A DNA stretch of 64,000 nt from Paenibacillus paeoniae (GCF_003388735.1 NZ_QUBQ01000001.1:1798001-1862000), one strand, 5' to 3'; shown: positions 16,374 to 25,728, counted from the first letter of the stretch. Program-made: numbers and translations. Notes: generated by a model from the sequence alone, not told the origin.

Positions 16374-16838
16374 CTACAAGGTTAGGAAATAATGAAGGAA
16401 TTCTTCATCGCGCTTGTAGCCATTTTTCTCGTATAGGGCTTGTGCGCGCAAGTTATCGGGAGCTGTCGACAGCTCGATGCCTTTTGCCTTTGTGAGCCCT
16501 CCAAAACGTTTCACTTGATCCAGCAACAGCTGGGCTGCTCCGCGCCCGCGGAATGATTCATCGACATACAGATCATTTAATATCCAAGAACGTTTCATCG
16601 AGATGGATGAGAAGACGGGAAACAATTGAGTGTACCCGACAGCTTGACCGCTTACTTGATCGATAGCGAGGAAGATCACGGATTCGCTATGCTCAAACCG
16701 GTCGAACAGAAATGATCTGGCACCTTCTGGGTCGGAAGGCTGTCCATAAAACACTCGCCAGGCATCGAACAACTGAACGACCTCTTCTAATTGCTCCAAA
16801 GTAGCTTGTTTTACGATTATCGTTGAGGATTGTGACAT
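16374..16838 (-). CDS. GNAT family N-acetyltransferase
   Basis: A 154-residue cytosolic acetyltransferase. The acetyl-CoA signature is visible as VDESFRGRGAAQLLLDQ (~94-110) and the end as ALYEKNGYKRD. The ATG at 16838 is favoured (GGGAG with 9 bases of spacing); another ATG lies two codons upstream. The substrate is unknown. Downstream is the LysR leader. Confidence 0.85.
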   Translation of the reverse strand: MSQSSTIIVKQATLEQLEEVVQLFDAWRVFYGQPSDPEGARSFLFDRFEHSESVIFLAIDQVSGQAVGYTQLFPVFSSISMKRSWILNDLYVDESFRGRGAAQLLLDQVKRFGGLTKAKGIELSTAPDNLRAQALYEKNGYKRDEEFLHYFLTL

Positions 16839-16948
16839 AGGCATAAGCTCCCTGCTTTCTTTAAGTAATGCCTTAAGCATACCCTTCTCGCAGAGAGCTG
16901 CCTATGAAGTTCATGTCTATTTATTTGCATTCTTTCCTAATTGCCTCA

Positions 16949-17416
16949 TCAGTGAGGAACATGTGCGTCCGGCGCTTTGTCTGCAATCAGATGGAGGAGG
17001 ATACCATGCTCCAAATAAGCCTTCAAGCCGCATAATACCATCGTATAGCCGCCCATTGAATCAACCGCTTGTTGTAGGATTTCATCTCCTTTGCCGGAAA
17101 AGCCAGAATTCGCAATCGTAACGAACGTCCCGTCTTCATCTCTTGCATTAAATACCCACTCCGTAAGCGTGCCGTCCGATGATTCGATCAGTAGATATTC
17201 ATTCTTGCGAATGTCTTTCACTTGGATGACATCGGAAACGCCGTACATCTCCCACTCCCAGCGGATATGACTGCCCGCTTCGAGTCTTCCGCTGCTCTTG
17301 GTAAACCAGAACTTTGTCGTGATCGCAGGGTTCACGAACGCCTCAAACACTTCGTAGGCAGGCCTGCGAATCAGCATTTCTGCCCTTACAACCGGAAATT
17401 CATGAGCAATCGTCAT
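16949..17416 (-). CDS. AHSA1/SRPBCC domain protein
   Basis: A 155-residue protein of the activator-of-Hsp90-ATPase-like START superfamily. N-terminal RRPAYEVFEAFVNPAITTKFWFTK is the typical AHSA1 opening (PxxxVWxAxTxPxxxxxWW), and the WEWEMYGVSDVIQV segment follows. Bacterial members bind small hydrophobic ligands or are of unknown function. It has its own candidate promoter and appears to be a single-gene unit. Confidence 0.8.
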   Translation of the reverse strand: MTIAHEFPVVRAEMLIRRPAYEVFEAFVNPAITTKFWFTKSSGRLEAGSHIRWEWEMYGVSDVIQVKDIRKNEYLLIESSDGTLTEWVFNARDEDGTFVTIANSGFSGKGDEILQQAVDSMGGYTMVLCGLKAYLEHGILLHLIADKAPDAHVPH

Positions 17417-17538
17417 ATCCCTCTTCCTTTCGGCAATGGATTGGTATGAGCGTGTTCAAGCGACATGAATGGAAATGAACTAATAATGATTAATAGTATT
17501 AATAATTAATGCCTCTAATGGCTTAGTGTTATGAGATA

Positions 17539-17568
17539 AGTATACCATTTACAGACATGTATGCACAA
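17539..17568 (-). promoter_or_regulatory. candidate promoter of the AHSA1-domain gene
   Basis: -10 TATACT (17539-17544) and -35 TTGTGC (17563-17568), 18 bases apart. An AT-rich stretch of ATTAAT/ATTATTAAT repeats lies between it and the gene (about 17484-17513). Motif evidence only. Confidence 0.35.
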
Positions 17569-17646
17569 AAAAAGACGCTAATTGATAGACAAGCTGAGAA
17601 AAGATTGAAAAGAGATTGGTCCTTGCTTCTTAACCTGCTGTTAGCA

Positions 17647-19008
17647 TCATGCGAAAAAGTGAATCCCCGCACCCAGCTCTCTCAGCCGGCTGAAGTAATC
17701 GGGACAAGTCTTCGATATGCAGCCAGGATCGAGAATCGTTATGCCTTCTGCTTTCAATCCGATTAGCGATAAAGCCATCGCCATCCGGTGATCGTCATAC
17801 GTATCCAGCAGGGCCGGTTCGGGATGCCCGGGATAGACGGTTAATCCATCAGCATGTTCCTCCACCCTAATCGACAGCTTGCGCAGCTCTGTGCAGATGG
17901 CCGAGATGCGATCGCATTCATGATGACGGATATGGGCAGCATCCTTCATTGTAATTGGCGCATCAGCGAAAGGCGCCATCGCCGCTATTGTCAGCGTCTG
18001 ATCAGACCAGCGTGCCATGCTCAGCTCGAAACCTCCGCGTAATTGACTCGTGCCATGAACCTCGACAGCTCCATCCTCCCCCCGCACAACGGTACAACCC
18101 ATTCGCTCCAGAACCTCCAGCATCTCGATATCAGGCTGACGTGTCCGGTCAGCATAAATCCCTTCTGTTCTGATGTATCCTTCTGTTAAAGCCGCCATGG
18201 CCCAGAAGTAGCAGCAAGTTGAGATGTCCGGCTCTAGCTTGATCGTACATGCGGAGTACTTTCCCGACGGGATATGGTAAATATTTTGTTCAAGGTCTTC
18301 CGCTGCTTCAACCCCAAATGATCTCATCATGTCTATCGTCATATTCACATATTCCCTCTGAACGGTGACGCCCTGCATGTGAATCGTCATTGGTTGATTC
18401 GCATAAGGAGCAGCTACGAGCAAGCCGCTAACGAATTGACTGGACAGATTACCCGCTAATTGAACGTTCCCTCCGTTCAGACCATTGCCCTGAAGCACGA
18501 AAGGATAGGCATGCTCCTGATTCAAATATTGCAACCCGGCACCTTGATCGGTTAATGCCATTAACAATTGTTCGATCGGCCTCTCGCTCATTCGTTTGCT
18601 GCCCGTTAACGTCCACTCCCCTTGTCCTGCAGCAAGTGCTGCCGGCAAGAAACGCGCGACAGTTCCAGCCGCTCCAACATACAGCTGCCCTCTCGGGGCA
18701 GGCCACTTGCCCCCGCAACCCGTTACGATTGCCGTATCCCCTTCGATAGCCAGATCAATGCCCAGCTCCCGCAAGCTCTCGATACACCAATACGCATCAT
18801 CGCTCCTCAGAATGCCCTCAATACGAGATATGCCTTCTGCCATAGCCGCAATGATTAATGCGCGATTCGTGAGGCTTTTACTCCCCGAGACGCGAATTAC
18901 ACTGTTCACCTTCAACCGCGGTGGACTGATTTTCACTTGATGGATGCCTTGATGCACTGACCATGGGGAACGAGCTTCCAGATCGGGCATGTTTAAGGGA
19001 TGTGTCAT
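17647..19008 (-). CDS. aroA: 3-phosphoshikimate 1-carboxyvinyltransferase (EPSP synthase), stand-alone copy
   Basis: A 453-residue enzyme transferring enolpyruvyl from PEP to shikimate 3-phosphate. Active-site residues are conserved: SGSKSLTNRA (41-50), SERP Arg143, SSQ (189-191), SDQ Asp336, ECDR Glu364/Arg367, DDHRMAM (405-411) and Lys433 in ISKTCPDYF. The PEP-site loop reads GAAGTVARF (112-120), where most enzymes have GNAGTxxRP, so the position equal to Pro101 of the E. coli enzyme is Phe; this resembles actinobacterial AGTxxRF types. No other shikimate gene is near, and the gene is divergent from a LysR gene, so it could be a second or specialised copy. Confidence 0.85.
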   Translation of the reverse strand: MTHPLNMPDLEARSPWSVHQGIHQVKISPPRLKVNSVIRVSGSKSLTNRALIIAAMAEGISRIEGILRSDDAYWCIESLRELGIDLAIEGDTAIVTGCGGKWPAPRGQLYVGAAGTVARFLPAALAAGQGEWTLTGSKRMSERPIEQLLMALTDQGAGLQYLNQEHAYPFVLQGNGLNGGNVQLAGNLSSQFVSGLLVAAPYANQPMTIHMQGVTVQREYVNMTIDMMRSFGVEAAEDLEQNIYHIPSGKYSACTIKLEPDISTCCYFWAMAALTEGYIRTEGIYADRTRQPDIEMLEVLERMGCTVVRGEDGAVEVHGTSQLRGGFELSMARWSDQTLTIAAMAPFADAPITMKDAAHIRHHECDRISAICTELRKLSIRVEEHADGLTVYPGHPEPALLDTYDDHRMAMALSLIGLKAEGITILDPGCISKTCPDYFSRLRELGAGIHFFA

Positions 19009-19027
19009 ATCCTCTCACCTCTACTCA

Positions 19028-19056
19028 TTGATTGACTGTCATGAGTTGATTATAAT
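19028..19056 (+). promoter_or_regulatory. promoter of the LysR gene at 19118
   Basis: -35 TTGATT (19028-19033) and -10 TATAAT (19051-19056) with 17 bases between them. The same ATTATAAT block also reads TATAAT on the minus strand, so the divergent aroA promoter may overlap, an arrangement common for LysR regulators and their targets. Confidence 0.5.
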
Positions 19057-19117
19057 GAGAGGTGTGAAATAGATAAAATACCGGTTTTCTATCCTTGTTA
19101 TAAAGGTGGACTATATC

Positions 19118-20002
19118 ATGATCAATCTGGAATGGTATCGTATTTTTCTGCAAACCGCCAAATATGGCAATCTGACCAAAGCTGCGCAGCAGCTTCATAT
19201 TACACAGCCATCTGTTAGCTATGCGATCAAACAAATGGAACAAGCGCTGGGGCTCAAGCTGTTTCATCGCCAATCGAAAGGGGTATCGCTTACGGAGGAA
19301 GGCAAAGCGCTGCTTGCTTATGTAGAGCAATCCTTTTCTCTATTGGATGCCGGGCAGCATTATATCAGAGAGATGAAGCAACTGAATGAAGGCGAGCTTC
19401 GAATCGGAGCAAGCGATTCATTAATCAAGCATGTATTGCTTCCCTATTTAAACCAATACCATCAACAGTATCCTGGCATTCGTATCAGGCTGTCACATGG
19501 CAAATCGCCTGATATCGCGAGCCGGTTGAAGGACGGCCTGCTGGATTGCGGGATCGTGCATATGCCGCTCTCGGACCCCATGCTTCACATACAGGAGCTG
19601 GCCTCCTTCGAGCATTGCTTTGTCGTTGGAGATGCGTTGAAGGAGTGGTCGGATCGAATGTTGGCATCGAAAGAGCTGGTGAATTTGCCGTTATTGATGT
19701 TGTCGCCAGGAAGCAGTACGAGAAACTCAATTGATCAATGGCTCATGAGCAGAGGGCTGGAAATCAAGCCCGACTTTGAACTGGGAAGCGTTGATTTGTT
19801 AATGGAGTTTGCGATGCTGGGGTATGGTGCGGCTTTCATCAATCGATCCGTTATTCAGGAGGAAGTAAGGGCAGGCAAGCTCTTCGAACTTCGACTGGAA
19901 GAAGCTCTTCCTTCCCGAAGCATCGGACTTGCCGTGCGGCGTGACATGAATCCCTCGGTTGCGGCTGATCGCTTTATCCACATGCTTAGAGATCATCGCT
20001 AA
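19118..20002 (+). CDS. LysR family transcriptional regulator, divergent from aroA
   Basis: A 294-residue LysR regulator; helix-turn-helix near GNLTKAAQQLHITQPSVSYAI (~16-36) and the effector domain from ~88. The ATG at 19118 follows AAAGGTGG by 8 bases; a GTG four codons upstream is also in frame but badly placed. Divergent pairing with the EPSP synthase gene suggests that gene as a target. The stop overlaps the convergent GNAT stop by three bases. Confidence 0.85.
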   Translation: MINLEWYRIFLQTAKYGNLTKAAQQLHITQPSVSYAIKQMEQALGLKLFHRQSKGVSLTEEGKALLAYVEQSFSLLDAGQHYIREMKQLNEGELRIGASDSLIKHVLLPYLNQYHQQYPGIRIRLSHGKSPDIASRLKDGLLDCGIVHMPLSDPMLHIQELASFEHCFVVGDALKEWSDRMLASKELVNLPLLMLSPGSSTRNSIDQWLMSRGLEIKPDFELGSVDLLMEFAMLGYGAAFINRSVIQEEVRAGKLFELRLEEALPSRSIGLAVRRDMNPSVAADRFIHMLRDHR

Positions 20003-20454
20003 GAAGCATTTTTGCTCAGATAGATAAGGATGAGATTATCGTTAATGATAATTTGCTTGAATGTTGCATAGCCGAGCCGTGCATACAGCGCAAGATTCTT
20101 CGCGCTCTTATGACCAGTGAACAATTCGAATCGGCGAGCTTCGGGAGACCAGCCTTCAATAGCCTCCATAAGCTTGGTTCCGATGCCTTGGTTCTGATGA
20201 GAGGGCGCCACAATCAGCTTGCCGATCGACAGGGTACCGTCTTGCAATCTCCCCCTCACTGAACCAACCAGTTGGCCTCCTGCTACTGCCTTTAACAGTA
20301 TGCCCTCGGCATACTCCTGTTCCAGCTCCTCCTCAGTTTGTATGAGCGGCTGGATGTCGTAATCCTCATAAAGGATAGCTTCGCTTTGATAAGCTTCTCT
20401 TTGCAAAACCAGAATCGTCTTCAAATCCGTCCATTCAGCTCTGCCTATTATCAA
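19999..20454 (-). CDS. GNAT family N-acetyltransferase
   Basis: A 151-residue acetyltransferase with VAPSHQNQGIGTKLMEAIEGW as the acetyl-CoA loop and LYARLGYATF near the end. A TTG start at 20454 is preferred (GGGGGAG box, 6 bases of spacing, TTGA overlap with the stop of the membrane protein gene); an ATG five codons upstream also exists without a good ribosome site. It is coupled to the upstream membrane protein gene. The substrate is unknown. Confidence 0.85.
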   Translation of the reverse strand: MIIGRAEWTDLKTILVLQREAYQSEAILYEDYDIQPLIQTEEELEQEYAEGILLKAVAGGQLVGSVRGRLQDGTLSIGKLIVAPSHQNQGIGTKLMEAIEGWSPEARRFELFTGHKSAKNLALYARLGYATFKQIIINDNLILIYLSKNAS

Positions 20455-20975
20455 ACTGAACTCCCCCATAGCTTTTCTAGCAACACATGCGTGCCATATC
20501 CCAGCAAAAAGGATATCCCCATCACAATGAGATAAATCACTCTGCCGATAAGGGAAACCATTCCAAGCCAGCTAAGCTCTAGCAGTTTCTTTTCAGAGAG
20601 AAATGCTGCAAACTTGCGAAACAGATAAAAAGTATAGAGCTTAAAAGGCAAAGTGATCGTAATGATGAGTAAGATTTCATGAACGGCATCATCCATTTGA
20701 TAACTAATAACGCGACACATAATGGCATTACCGGCAAAAAGGAGAAACAGCAGCAACCGATTGGCGCTTTCTTTCGGTTTGCCATCGATAAATCCATCGA
20801 GCCATAATACAAGTATCACGGTAATAATCAGATACATACTAATACCGCTTGTTCTCATAAAATCCGCCACTTGAGGACTTAGGTAGACACTAAGCCAAAA
20901 GAGTAAAAAGAATAAGAGCAAACCATTACTGATGAGTCGAATCAAGGTCTGAAAGGTGATCATTTTGTCATTCAC
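20451..20975 (-). CDS. membrane protein of unknown function
   Basis: A 174-residue protein with about four to five hydrophobic segments (around residues 10-32, 46-60, 72-90, 98-116 and 134-160). The start is GTG after a GGGAGAG box. I do not recognise the family. It is translationally coupled to the downstream GNAT gene. Confidence 0.7.
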   Translation of the reverse strand: MNDKMITFQTLIRLISNGLLLFFLLFWLSVYLSPQVADFMRTSGISMYLIITVILVLWLDGFIDGKPKESANRLLLFLLFAGNAIMCRVISYQMDDAVHEILLIITITLPFKLYTFYLFRKFAAFLSEKKLLELSWLGMVSLIGRVIYLIVMGISFLLGYGTHVLLEKLWGSSV

Positions 20976-21069
20976 GTAAAAACTTCTCTCCCTGTCTGTA
21001 TGCTGTCAGCCTATCTCCATTGTACATGCTACAGGAAAATACATCCAGGAAAACTTGCGGGATACACCA

Positions 21070-21546
21070 TTATAGCTCCTTCATAAACCATGCATCGCAA
21101 GCATAATGCTCAGATCCCGCCAGTGGTCCCTCCAATGAGTAGAAACCGTGCTTGGCATAAAAGCGATTAGCGGCTTCCATCGTCTGAAGCGTCTCTAAGT
21201 AACAGTGCTTATAATGCAATCGGGCAAACTCCAGCGCCGTCTGGATTAACGGACCAGCTACACCCGTTCCTCGGATCTGAGGAAGCAGATACATCTTCTG
21301 CAACTCGCAGATGGTATCCGATTGAGCGAAAGAAGCAATACCGCAGCCCCCGACAACTCGGCCCTCCTGCTCCGCTACCCAATACGCCTCTCCTTCATTT
21401 TGCTCATAAAAATGATACAGATTGGATAAACTGGCATCTTCCCAGGCCAGTCCGGAGCGATTGCCGCCAAATTCGATCAGGCAGCTGCGAATGACAAGCT
21501 CGATTGCTGTATTATCGTTTTCACATAATTTACGTATGATCATCAT
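21070..21546 (-). CDS. GNAT family N-acetyltransferase
   Basis: A 158-residue acetyltransferase with MYLLPQIRGTGVAGPLIQTAL as the acetyl-CoA loop, QTMEAANRFYAKHGFYSLEGPLAGSEHYACDAWFMKEL-type ending (the substrate-side loop). Two adjacent ATG codons follow an AGGGAG box; either may be used. It is divergent from the FMN reductase gene. The C-terminal G-SEHYACDAW-M segment is shared by many small amino-acid-type GNATs. Confidence 0.85.
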   Translation of the reverse strand: MMIIRKLCENDNTAIELVIRSCLIEFGGNRSGLAWEDASLSNLYHFYEQNEGEAYWVAEQEGRVVGGCGIASFAQSDTICELQKMYLLPQIRGTGVAGPLIQTALEFARLHYKHCYLETLQTMEAANRFYAKHGFYSLEGPLAGSEHYACDAWFMKEL

Positions 21547-21581
21547 GATGTCTCCCTATCTGCTAATCGGCAGCTGGATAA

Positions 21582-21601
21582 TGTATGAATTCAGGCATAC
21601 A
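21582..21601. repeat. short inverted repeat between divergent GNAT and FMN reductase genes
   Basis: TGTATG and CATACA arms are separated by 8 bases, in the 112-base divergent intergenic region. It may be an operator, but no regulator gene is adjacent and the arms are short. Confidence 0.3.
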
Positions 21602-21658
21602 GCCGCATAATCTATTAATGGATACCCATCTATTCATAATAATAAGGAGGACATGACA

Positions 21659-22201
21659 ATGTCAAAACTGAATATCGGTATTATTCTCGGAAGTACTCGC
21701 CAAGGGCGTGTAAGTCCTCAAGTAGGCGAATGGGTTAAAGAGGTTGCAGATAAGCGCGGCGATGCGAATTACGAAATCGTTGACATTGCGGACTATAAGC
21801 TGCCATTGCTCGGCGAAGCTGATGCGACTGAACAAGCGACGAAGTGGAATTCGAAGCTGGCTAGTCTGGATGGCTTTGTATTTATCGTACAAGAATATAA
21901 CCACAGTATTACTGGCGCGCTTAAAAATGCGATTGATTACGCTCGTGATGCCTGGAACAACAAAGCTGCCGGCTTCGTCAGCTATGGCTCTGTCGGCGGT
22001 GCTCGCGCCGTTGAGCATTTGAGAGGCATTCTGGGCGAAGTATCCGTCGCAGACGTTCGCATCCATGCTGCATTGTCCCTGTATACCGATTTCGAGAACG
22101 GTAACGTATTCAAGCCTGCCGATCTGCATCTGACCAATGTGAATGGCATGCTGGATCAAGTCATAGCTTGGAGCGGTGCCTTGAAGACAATCCGTTCCTG
22201 A
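21659..22201 (+). CDS. NADPH-dependent FMN reductase (flavodoxin-like fold)
   Basis: A 180-residue flavoprotein of the FMN_red family. The phosphate loop GSTRQGRVSPQVGEWV is near residue 9, and VQEYNHSITGALKNAIDYA (~77-95) is the family signature around the flavin. The ATG at 21659 follows AGGAGG with 8 bases of spacing. Members reduce FMN, quinones or azo compounds using NADPH. It could supply FMNH2 to the CmoJ/CmoO-like monooxygenases, although it is not in their operon. Confidence 0.9.
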   Translation: MSKLNIGIILGSTRQGRVSPQVGEWVKEVADKRGDANYEIVDIADYKLPLLGEADATEQATKWNSKLASLDGFVFIVQEYNHSITGALKNAIDYARDAWNNKAAGFVSYGSVGGARAVEHLRGILGEVSVADVRIHAALSLYTDFENGNVFKPADLHLTNVNGMLDQVIAWSGALKTIRS

Positions 22202-22244
22202 TCTCCTCATTCGGCCAATATGGATATGCATGATCATTAAACTG

Positions 22245-22285
22245 AAATGGCGGTGCCCAGGATTTTAATCCTCGCACCGCCATTT
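22245..22285. terminator. bidirectional intrinsic terminator
   Basis: A perfect 12-bp outer stem (AAATGGCGGTGC / GCACCGCCATTT) plus an inner AGGAT/ATCCT stem, lying between the convergent FMN reductase and lipoprotein genes. T-rich sequence follows on both strands. Confidence 0.8.
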
Positions 22286-22394
22286 CGTATTTTCGGCCAG
22301 ACGCCGTCTTATTCAGATTAAACAGGCTAAAGGTGTCCATCCCAGTTCACGGATAGATGAACGAGTCTTATAGTCGCAATTCCTCCAACATCCT

Positions 22395-24101
22395 CTAATC
22401 AATAGCCGTGTAATCTGCCAACTTTCCTTCAGTTGAATCCCACACAACCACTTGCCCCTTCTTCGTCCACGAAATAACTGGACCTGAACCCAGATAACGA
22501 GACTGGCGCTCCTTCCGATCAATCAACCAGCTACCACTGCCAGATAAGGTGACCGCGACATATCGATTCTCTGGATCGTCCGGTTTGACCAACACTCGAA
22601 GTAAATTAAAATCGTCCCAGCCATCGATCGAAGCCCTCAATATGGAATCGTCATCTTCGGACAGAGTCTCATTCTCCTCTTTCTTTTGCAGTCCTTTCTT
22701 ATAGTGAATGAATGCTTTGCCTCTGAGAAACTCTTCACCTGAACTTCCGATCATTGGAACTTTAATCGTCTCGTTATCGGACCAGGTTACGGAATAGATG
22801 AAATGCCAGCCGTCACTGTGGCCGCTGTAAGCTGCTCCCTTGAATTCCGATACGAGCTTGCCGTCAGCATCGATCACCAGGACATCTGCATCTGGACCAA
22901 GACTGCCGCTCGAATCCAGCAGAATAGCCACATGTTTCCCGTCGGGGGAAGCAGACATCCCATAGATAGGCCGATCCGATGAGTAGAGTGGCCCCGTGCT
23001 GACGCCATTAGATTCTACCCGATAGATATGCTCCAATCCTCTTGCTACAAATAGAAGATCCCTTTGCGGTACATATGAATAAATGAGATTTACGCCATTA
23101 TCAGCCATATAACGTACAGGATCGTCCCCCCATTCCTTCAAGGTTATATCCTTAATCTCATCTGTCTCAATATTCAACCGGAAGGCAGTCCTATCCATGT
23201 TGTAGACGACAAACTCAGGATCGTGAGTTGTTGAGCTAGAAGGCATGACTAACACTGCAGAGTCGAAACCATGCTCGCTCACCCGTTTGCCTGTCGTGTC
23301 AATCCAGTACAGTCCGCTCCAAGCAATTCCTTGCCTGATCGTAATGAGCCTGCTGTCTAGCGGCGAATGGATGTTGAATGAATTCCCGTCCGCAGTTAAC
23401 ACTTCATCCAGGATGAATTCTGCCCTTGCGTTTTTCGGCAGATTAGGAAATCCGATCACAACCCGGCGATCATCCGTCCAATCCATCGTATATTCGGCAG
23501 AAGCGTCTCCATGAATAGATTTAACATATAGCGTTGATTGGAGCGCATTGGTGAGAGACAACCTGTCTATATTGCGGTTCGCCACTAAAGTGGCCGTGTC
23601 GCTATCCTCATCAAGGGATACGATCAGTCTAGGCTCCATCTTGTCGGTATCTGGTTGCAGCAACAATTGAATCCAGGCTGTAGGAAGCGACCATGCTTTT
23701 GCCCCCTCCTCGCCATGCTGCGTTGTGTACAGTTTCACACTCACATCAGGAGCATTGGACTCTGACAAGTCCTGGAGAGAGAATGAAGCCCTTTCATCAC
23801 TGTTGGATAAAACAAGTGTATAAGCCTTGCCGGAATGCTCAGGATCATCGATGTGTGAGGAGTGTGCTTCCTTCATGCCTTGGAGCAACTGTTGAATGAG
23901 GGCCGGTTCTTGATGTTCAGTTACGATTGAATTAGAGCTGTCCAGCAACTGGATGGATTGTACATCTTGAAGGATCGGTATGCCCACAACTGTATCGTCT
24001 TGCGTTAATTTTGACTCGTTGCCGCTGCAAGCTTGCAGTATGCTTACTGTAATTAGGATGATGACAAGCCAGTACCGCAACTGTAATCGATTCTGCATCA
24101 T
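22395..24101 (-). CDS. large lipoprotein with beta-propeller-like C-terminal part, function unknown
   Basis: A 568-residue extracellular lipoprotein with lipobox ILQAC at residues ~21-25. The middle and C-terminal parts contain repeated beta-rich segments of the TolB/WD type, for example YGMSASPDGKHVAILLDS, YSVTWSDNETIKVPM and PVISWTKKGQVVVWDS, suggesting a propeller of several blades that senses or binds something outside the cell. An AGGGAGG box precedes the ATG. I cannot name the family. It is a single-gene unit flanked by terminators. Confidence 0.75.
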   Translation of the reverse strand: MMQNRLQLRYWLVIILITVSILQACSGNESKLTQDDTVVGIPILQDVQSIQLLDSSNSIVTEHQEPALIQQLLQGMKEAHSSHIDDPEHSGKAYTLVLSNSDERASFSLQDLSESNAPDVSVKLYTTQHGEEGAKAWSLPTAWIQLLLQPDTDKMEPRLIVSLDEDSDTATLVANRNIDRLSLTNALQSTLYVKSIHGDASAEYTMDWTDDRRVVIGFPNLPKNARAEFILDEVLTADGNSFNIHSPLDSRLITIRQGIAWSGLYWIDTTGKRVSEHGFDSAVLVMPSSSTTHDPEFVVYNMDRTAFRLNIETDEIKDITLKEWGDDPVRYMADNGVNLIYSYVPQRDLLFVARGLEHIYRVESNGVSTGPLYSSDRPIYGMSASPDGKHVAILLDSSGSLGPDADVLVIDADGKLVSEFKGAAYSGHSDGWHFIYSVTWSDNETIKVPMIGSSGEEFLRGKAFIHYKKGLQKKEENETLSEDDDSILRASIDGWDDFNLLRVLVKPDDPENRYVAVTLSGSGSWLIDRKERQSRYLGSGPVISWTKKGQVVVWDSTEGKLADYTAID

Positions 24102-24190
24102 TAAGTTTGCCTCCCTGAACGATATACAATATCTTCTTGTAATGCCTAATTATATAACGAGGAGGCTTGATTAAAAGTTGCTCGCAGCCC

Positions 24191-24261
24191 AAAAAGCAGC
24201 CAATCCCCCACAGAACAGTGAACCTCATACGGGTCACTATTCATCATTAGGATGGCTGCTT
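24191..24261 (-). terminator. intrinsic terminator of the MFS gene
   Basis: Minus-strand arms AAGCAGCCA and TGGCTGCTT are followed by TTT (five T residues in total). Inside the loop a second stem is visible (AGTGACCC/GGTTCACT). It lies 18 bases after the MFS stop codon. Confidence 0.75.
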
Positions 24262-24278
24262 CTATTCCAAATGGATGT

Positions 24279-25565
24279 TTATCGCGATCCTTTGGCGGAC
24301 CAGAACATAATGGGAATAAGCAACAGAGACAACAAACCGCCGGCAAGTGCAAGCGTCGCATAGTTGGACGCAGCAACAATCATCCCGGACAGCGCGCCGC
24401 CCGACGCTCCAGCGAGAGCGATGAGTACGTCTACCGTACCTTGTGTCTTCGCTCTTGTCGCTTGACTTGTAGAGTCGACTATAAGGGCCGTTCCGCTAAT
24501 CAAGCCCATATTCCAGCCCAAGCCTAACAAGGCTAGTGCAGTAACTAGCGATAACATGGAATCGGCAGAGCCGAAGGCTGCCAGAAGTCCCGCAGATAAC
24601 AGGACGACACCCGATGCGCATGCCATCTTGATTCTTCCGAACTTGTCGATCAGTAGTCCAGTGAATAGCGAGGGCAAGTACATGGCGCCTACGTGAATGC
24701 CAATAACAACGCCAACGTCGCTCAGACCATGTCCATGATGCATCATATGAATGGGCGTCATCGTCATAATGGATACCATCACAATCTGTGTCATGATCAT
24801 AATGGCAGCACCCATCCGAATTCCCTTCTTCCGATTGGAGGCTGACATGCTGCTTTGTTGATTCTTTGCGGTCGATTGATTGGCTGTGATCGAAGCGACA
24901 AGGAATGGATCCGGTCGCATAAGTAGAAGAATAATGAGACCAGCCACAGTAAAGGCAGCAGCAGCTAACAGAAACGGGCCAGCCAGCCTTGGAATGCCCA
25001 GCGATTCGGCAATGTCCCCCATCACCTCAACCAGGTTCGGCCCTGCCACAGCTCCAAATGTCGTGGCGACCATTGCAATGCTGATCGCTGTTGCCCGTTG
25101 TTTTGGCTTAGCCAAGTCGGTGCCTGCATAACGAGCCTGCAAGTTGGTGGCCGTGCCTGCTCCATAGATAAATAGTGAAAAGTACAGCAACGGAATGCTG
25201 GAAGCCACTGCGGCTGTAATAATTCCGATCGCACCTGCACCGCCTGTTAGAAAACCGGCCGCAAGACCGGAGCGTCTTCCGAATCGTTGGGTGAGACGCC
25301 CCATAAGGAATGATGCAAGTGCGGAACCTAGCGTAATAAGTGCGACAGGAATACCGGCGTAGCGCTCGGTTCCGAGCATGTTTTGCGCGAGCAGAGCTCC
25401 AACGGTTACGCCTGCCGCAAGACCTGCCCCGCCGAACAGCTGGGACAACACGACAATAGCCAATGTACGCTTGTACAACTGCTTCTGCTTGCCTGACTCC
25501 GTCCATTCCTGAAGACGCGCAGTCTTCTGATCTTGATTGTCTTTTGTGTTAGCTTGAATACGCAT
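24279..25565 (-). CDS. MFS transporter
   Basis: A 428-residue major facilitator with about 12 membrane segments. The loop 2-3 motif appears as GRLTQRFGRRSG (~94-105), and the equivalent in the second half is LLIDKFGRIKM. A charged N-terminal tail of about 30 residues precedes helix 1. An AGGAGG box lies upstream. It is probably a drug or metabolite exporter; the substrate is unknown. The loop between halves is MSASNRKKGIR. Confidence 0.85.
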   Translation of the reverse strand: MRIQANTKDNQDQKTARLQEWTESGKQKQLYKRTLAIVVLSQLFGGAGLAAGVTVGALLAQNMLGTERYAGIPVALITLGSALASFLMGRLTQRFGRRSGLAAGFLTGGAGAIGIITAAVASSIPLLYFSLFIYGAGTATNLQARYAGTDLAKPKQRATAISIAMVATTFGAVAGPNLVEVMGDIAESLGIPRLAGPFLLAAAAFTVAGLIILLLMRPDPFLVASITANQSTAKNQQSSMSASNRKKGIRMGAAIMIMTQIVMVSIMTMTPIHMMHHGHGLSDVGVVIGIHVGAMYLPSLFTGLLIDKFGRIKMACASGVVLLSAGLLAAFGSADSMLSLVTALALLGLGWNMGLISGTALIVDSTSQATRAKTQGTVDVLIALAGASGGALSGMIVAASNYATLALAGGLLSLLLIPIMFWSAKGSR

Positions 25566-25655
25566 GGACTCGAGTCCTCCTCCTATTCTATGGATGTATT
25601 ATGGATGATCCCCTTCCATACATCAATAGAAAATTCTGACCTGGCTGAGCGCAAA

Positions 25656-25706
25656 CCGCCCCCGTTCCTAGCAGCAGTGAATAAGCTGCTTATGGAACGG
25701 GGGCGG
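25656..25706. terminator. strong hairpin terminator after the PBP gene
   Basis: A perfect 13-bp GC-rich stem (CCGCCCCCGTTCC / GGAACGGGGGCGG) with a smaller GCAGC/GCTGC stem inside the loop. Only a short T-run (TTT) follows on the minus strand. It is placed 23 bases after the stop of the penicillin-binding protein gene. Confidence 0.75.
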
Positions 25707-25728
25707 GATATGGTTTCTATAATCAGTG

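Noticed and set aside
21662-22237. Minus-strand 191-codon frame
   Set aside because: Antisense to the FMN reductase gene, which has a perfect ribosome site and family motifs.
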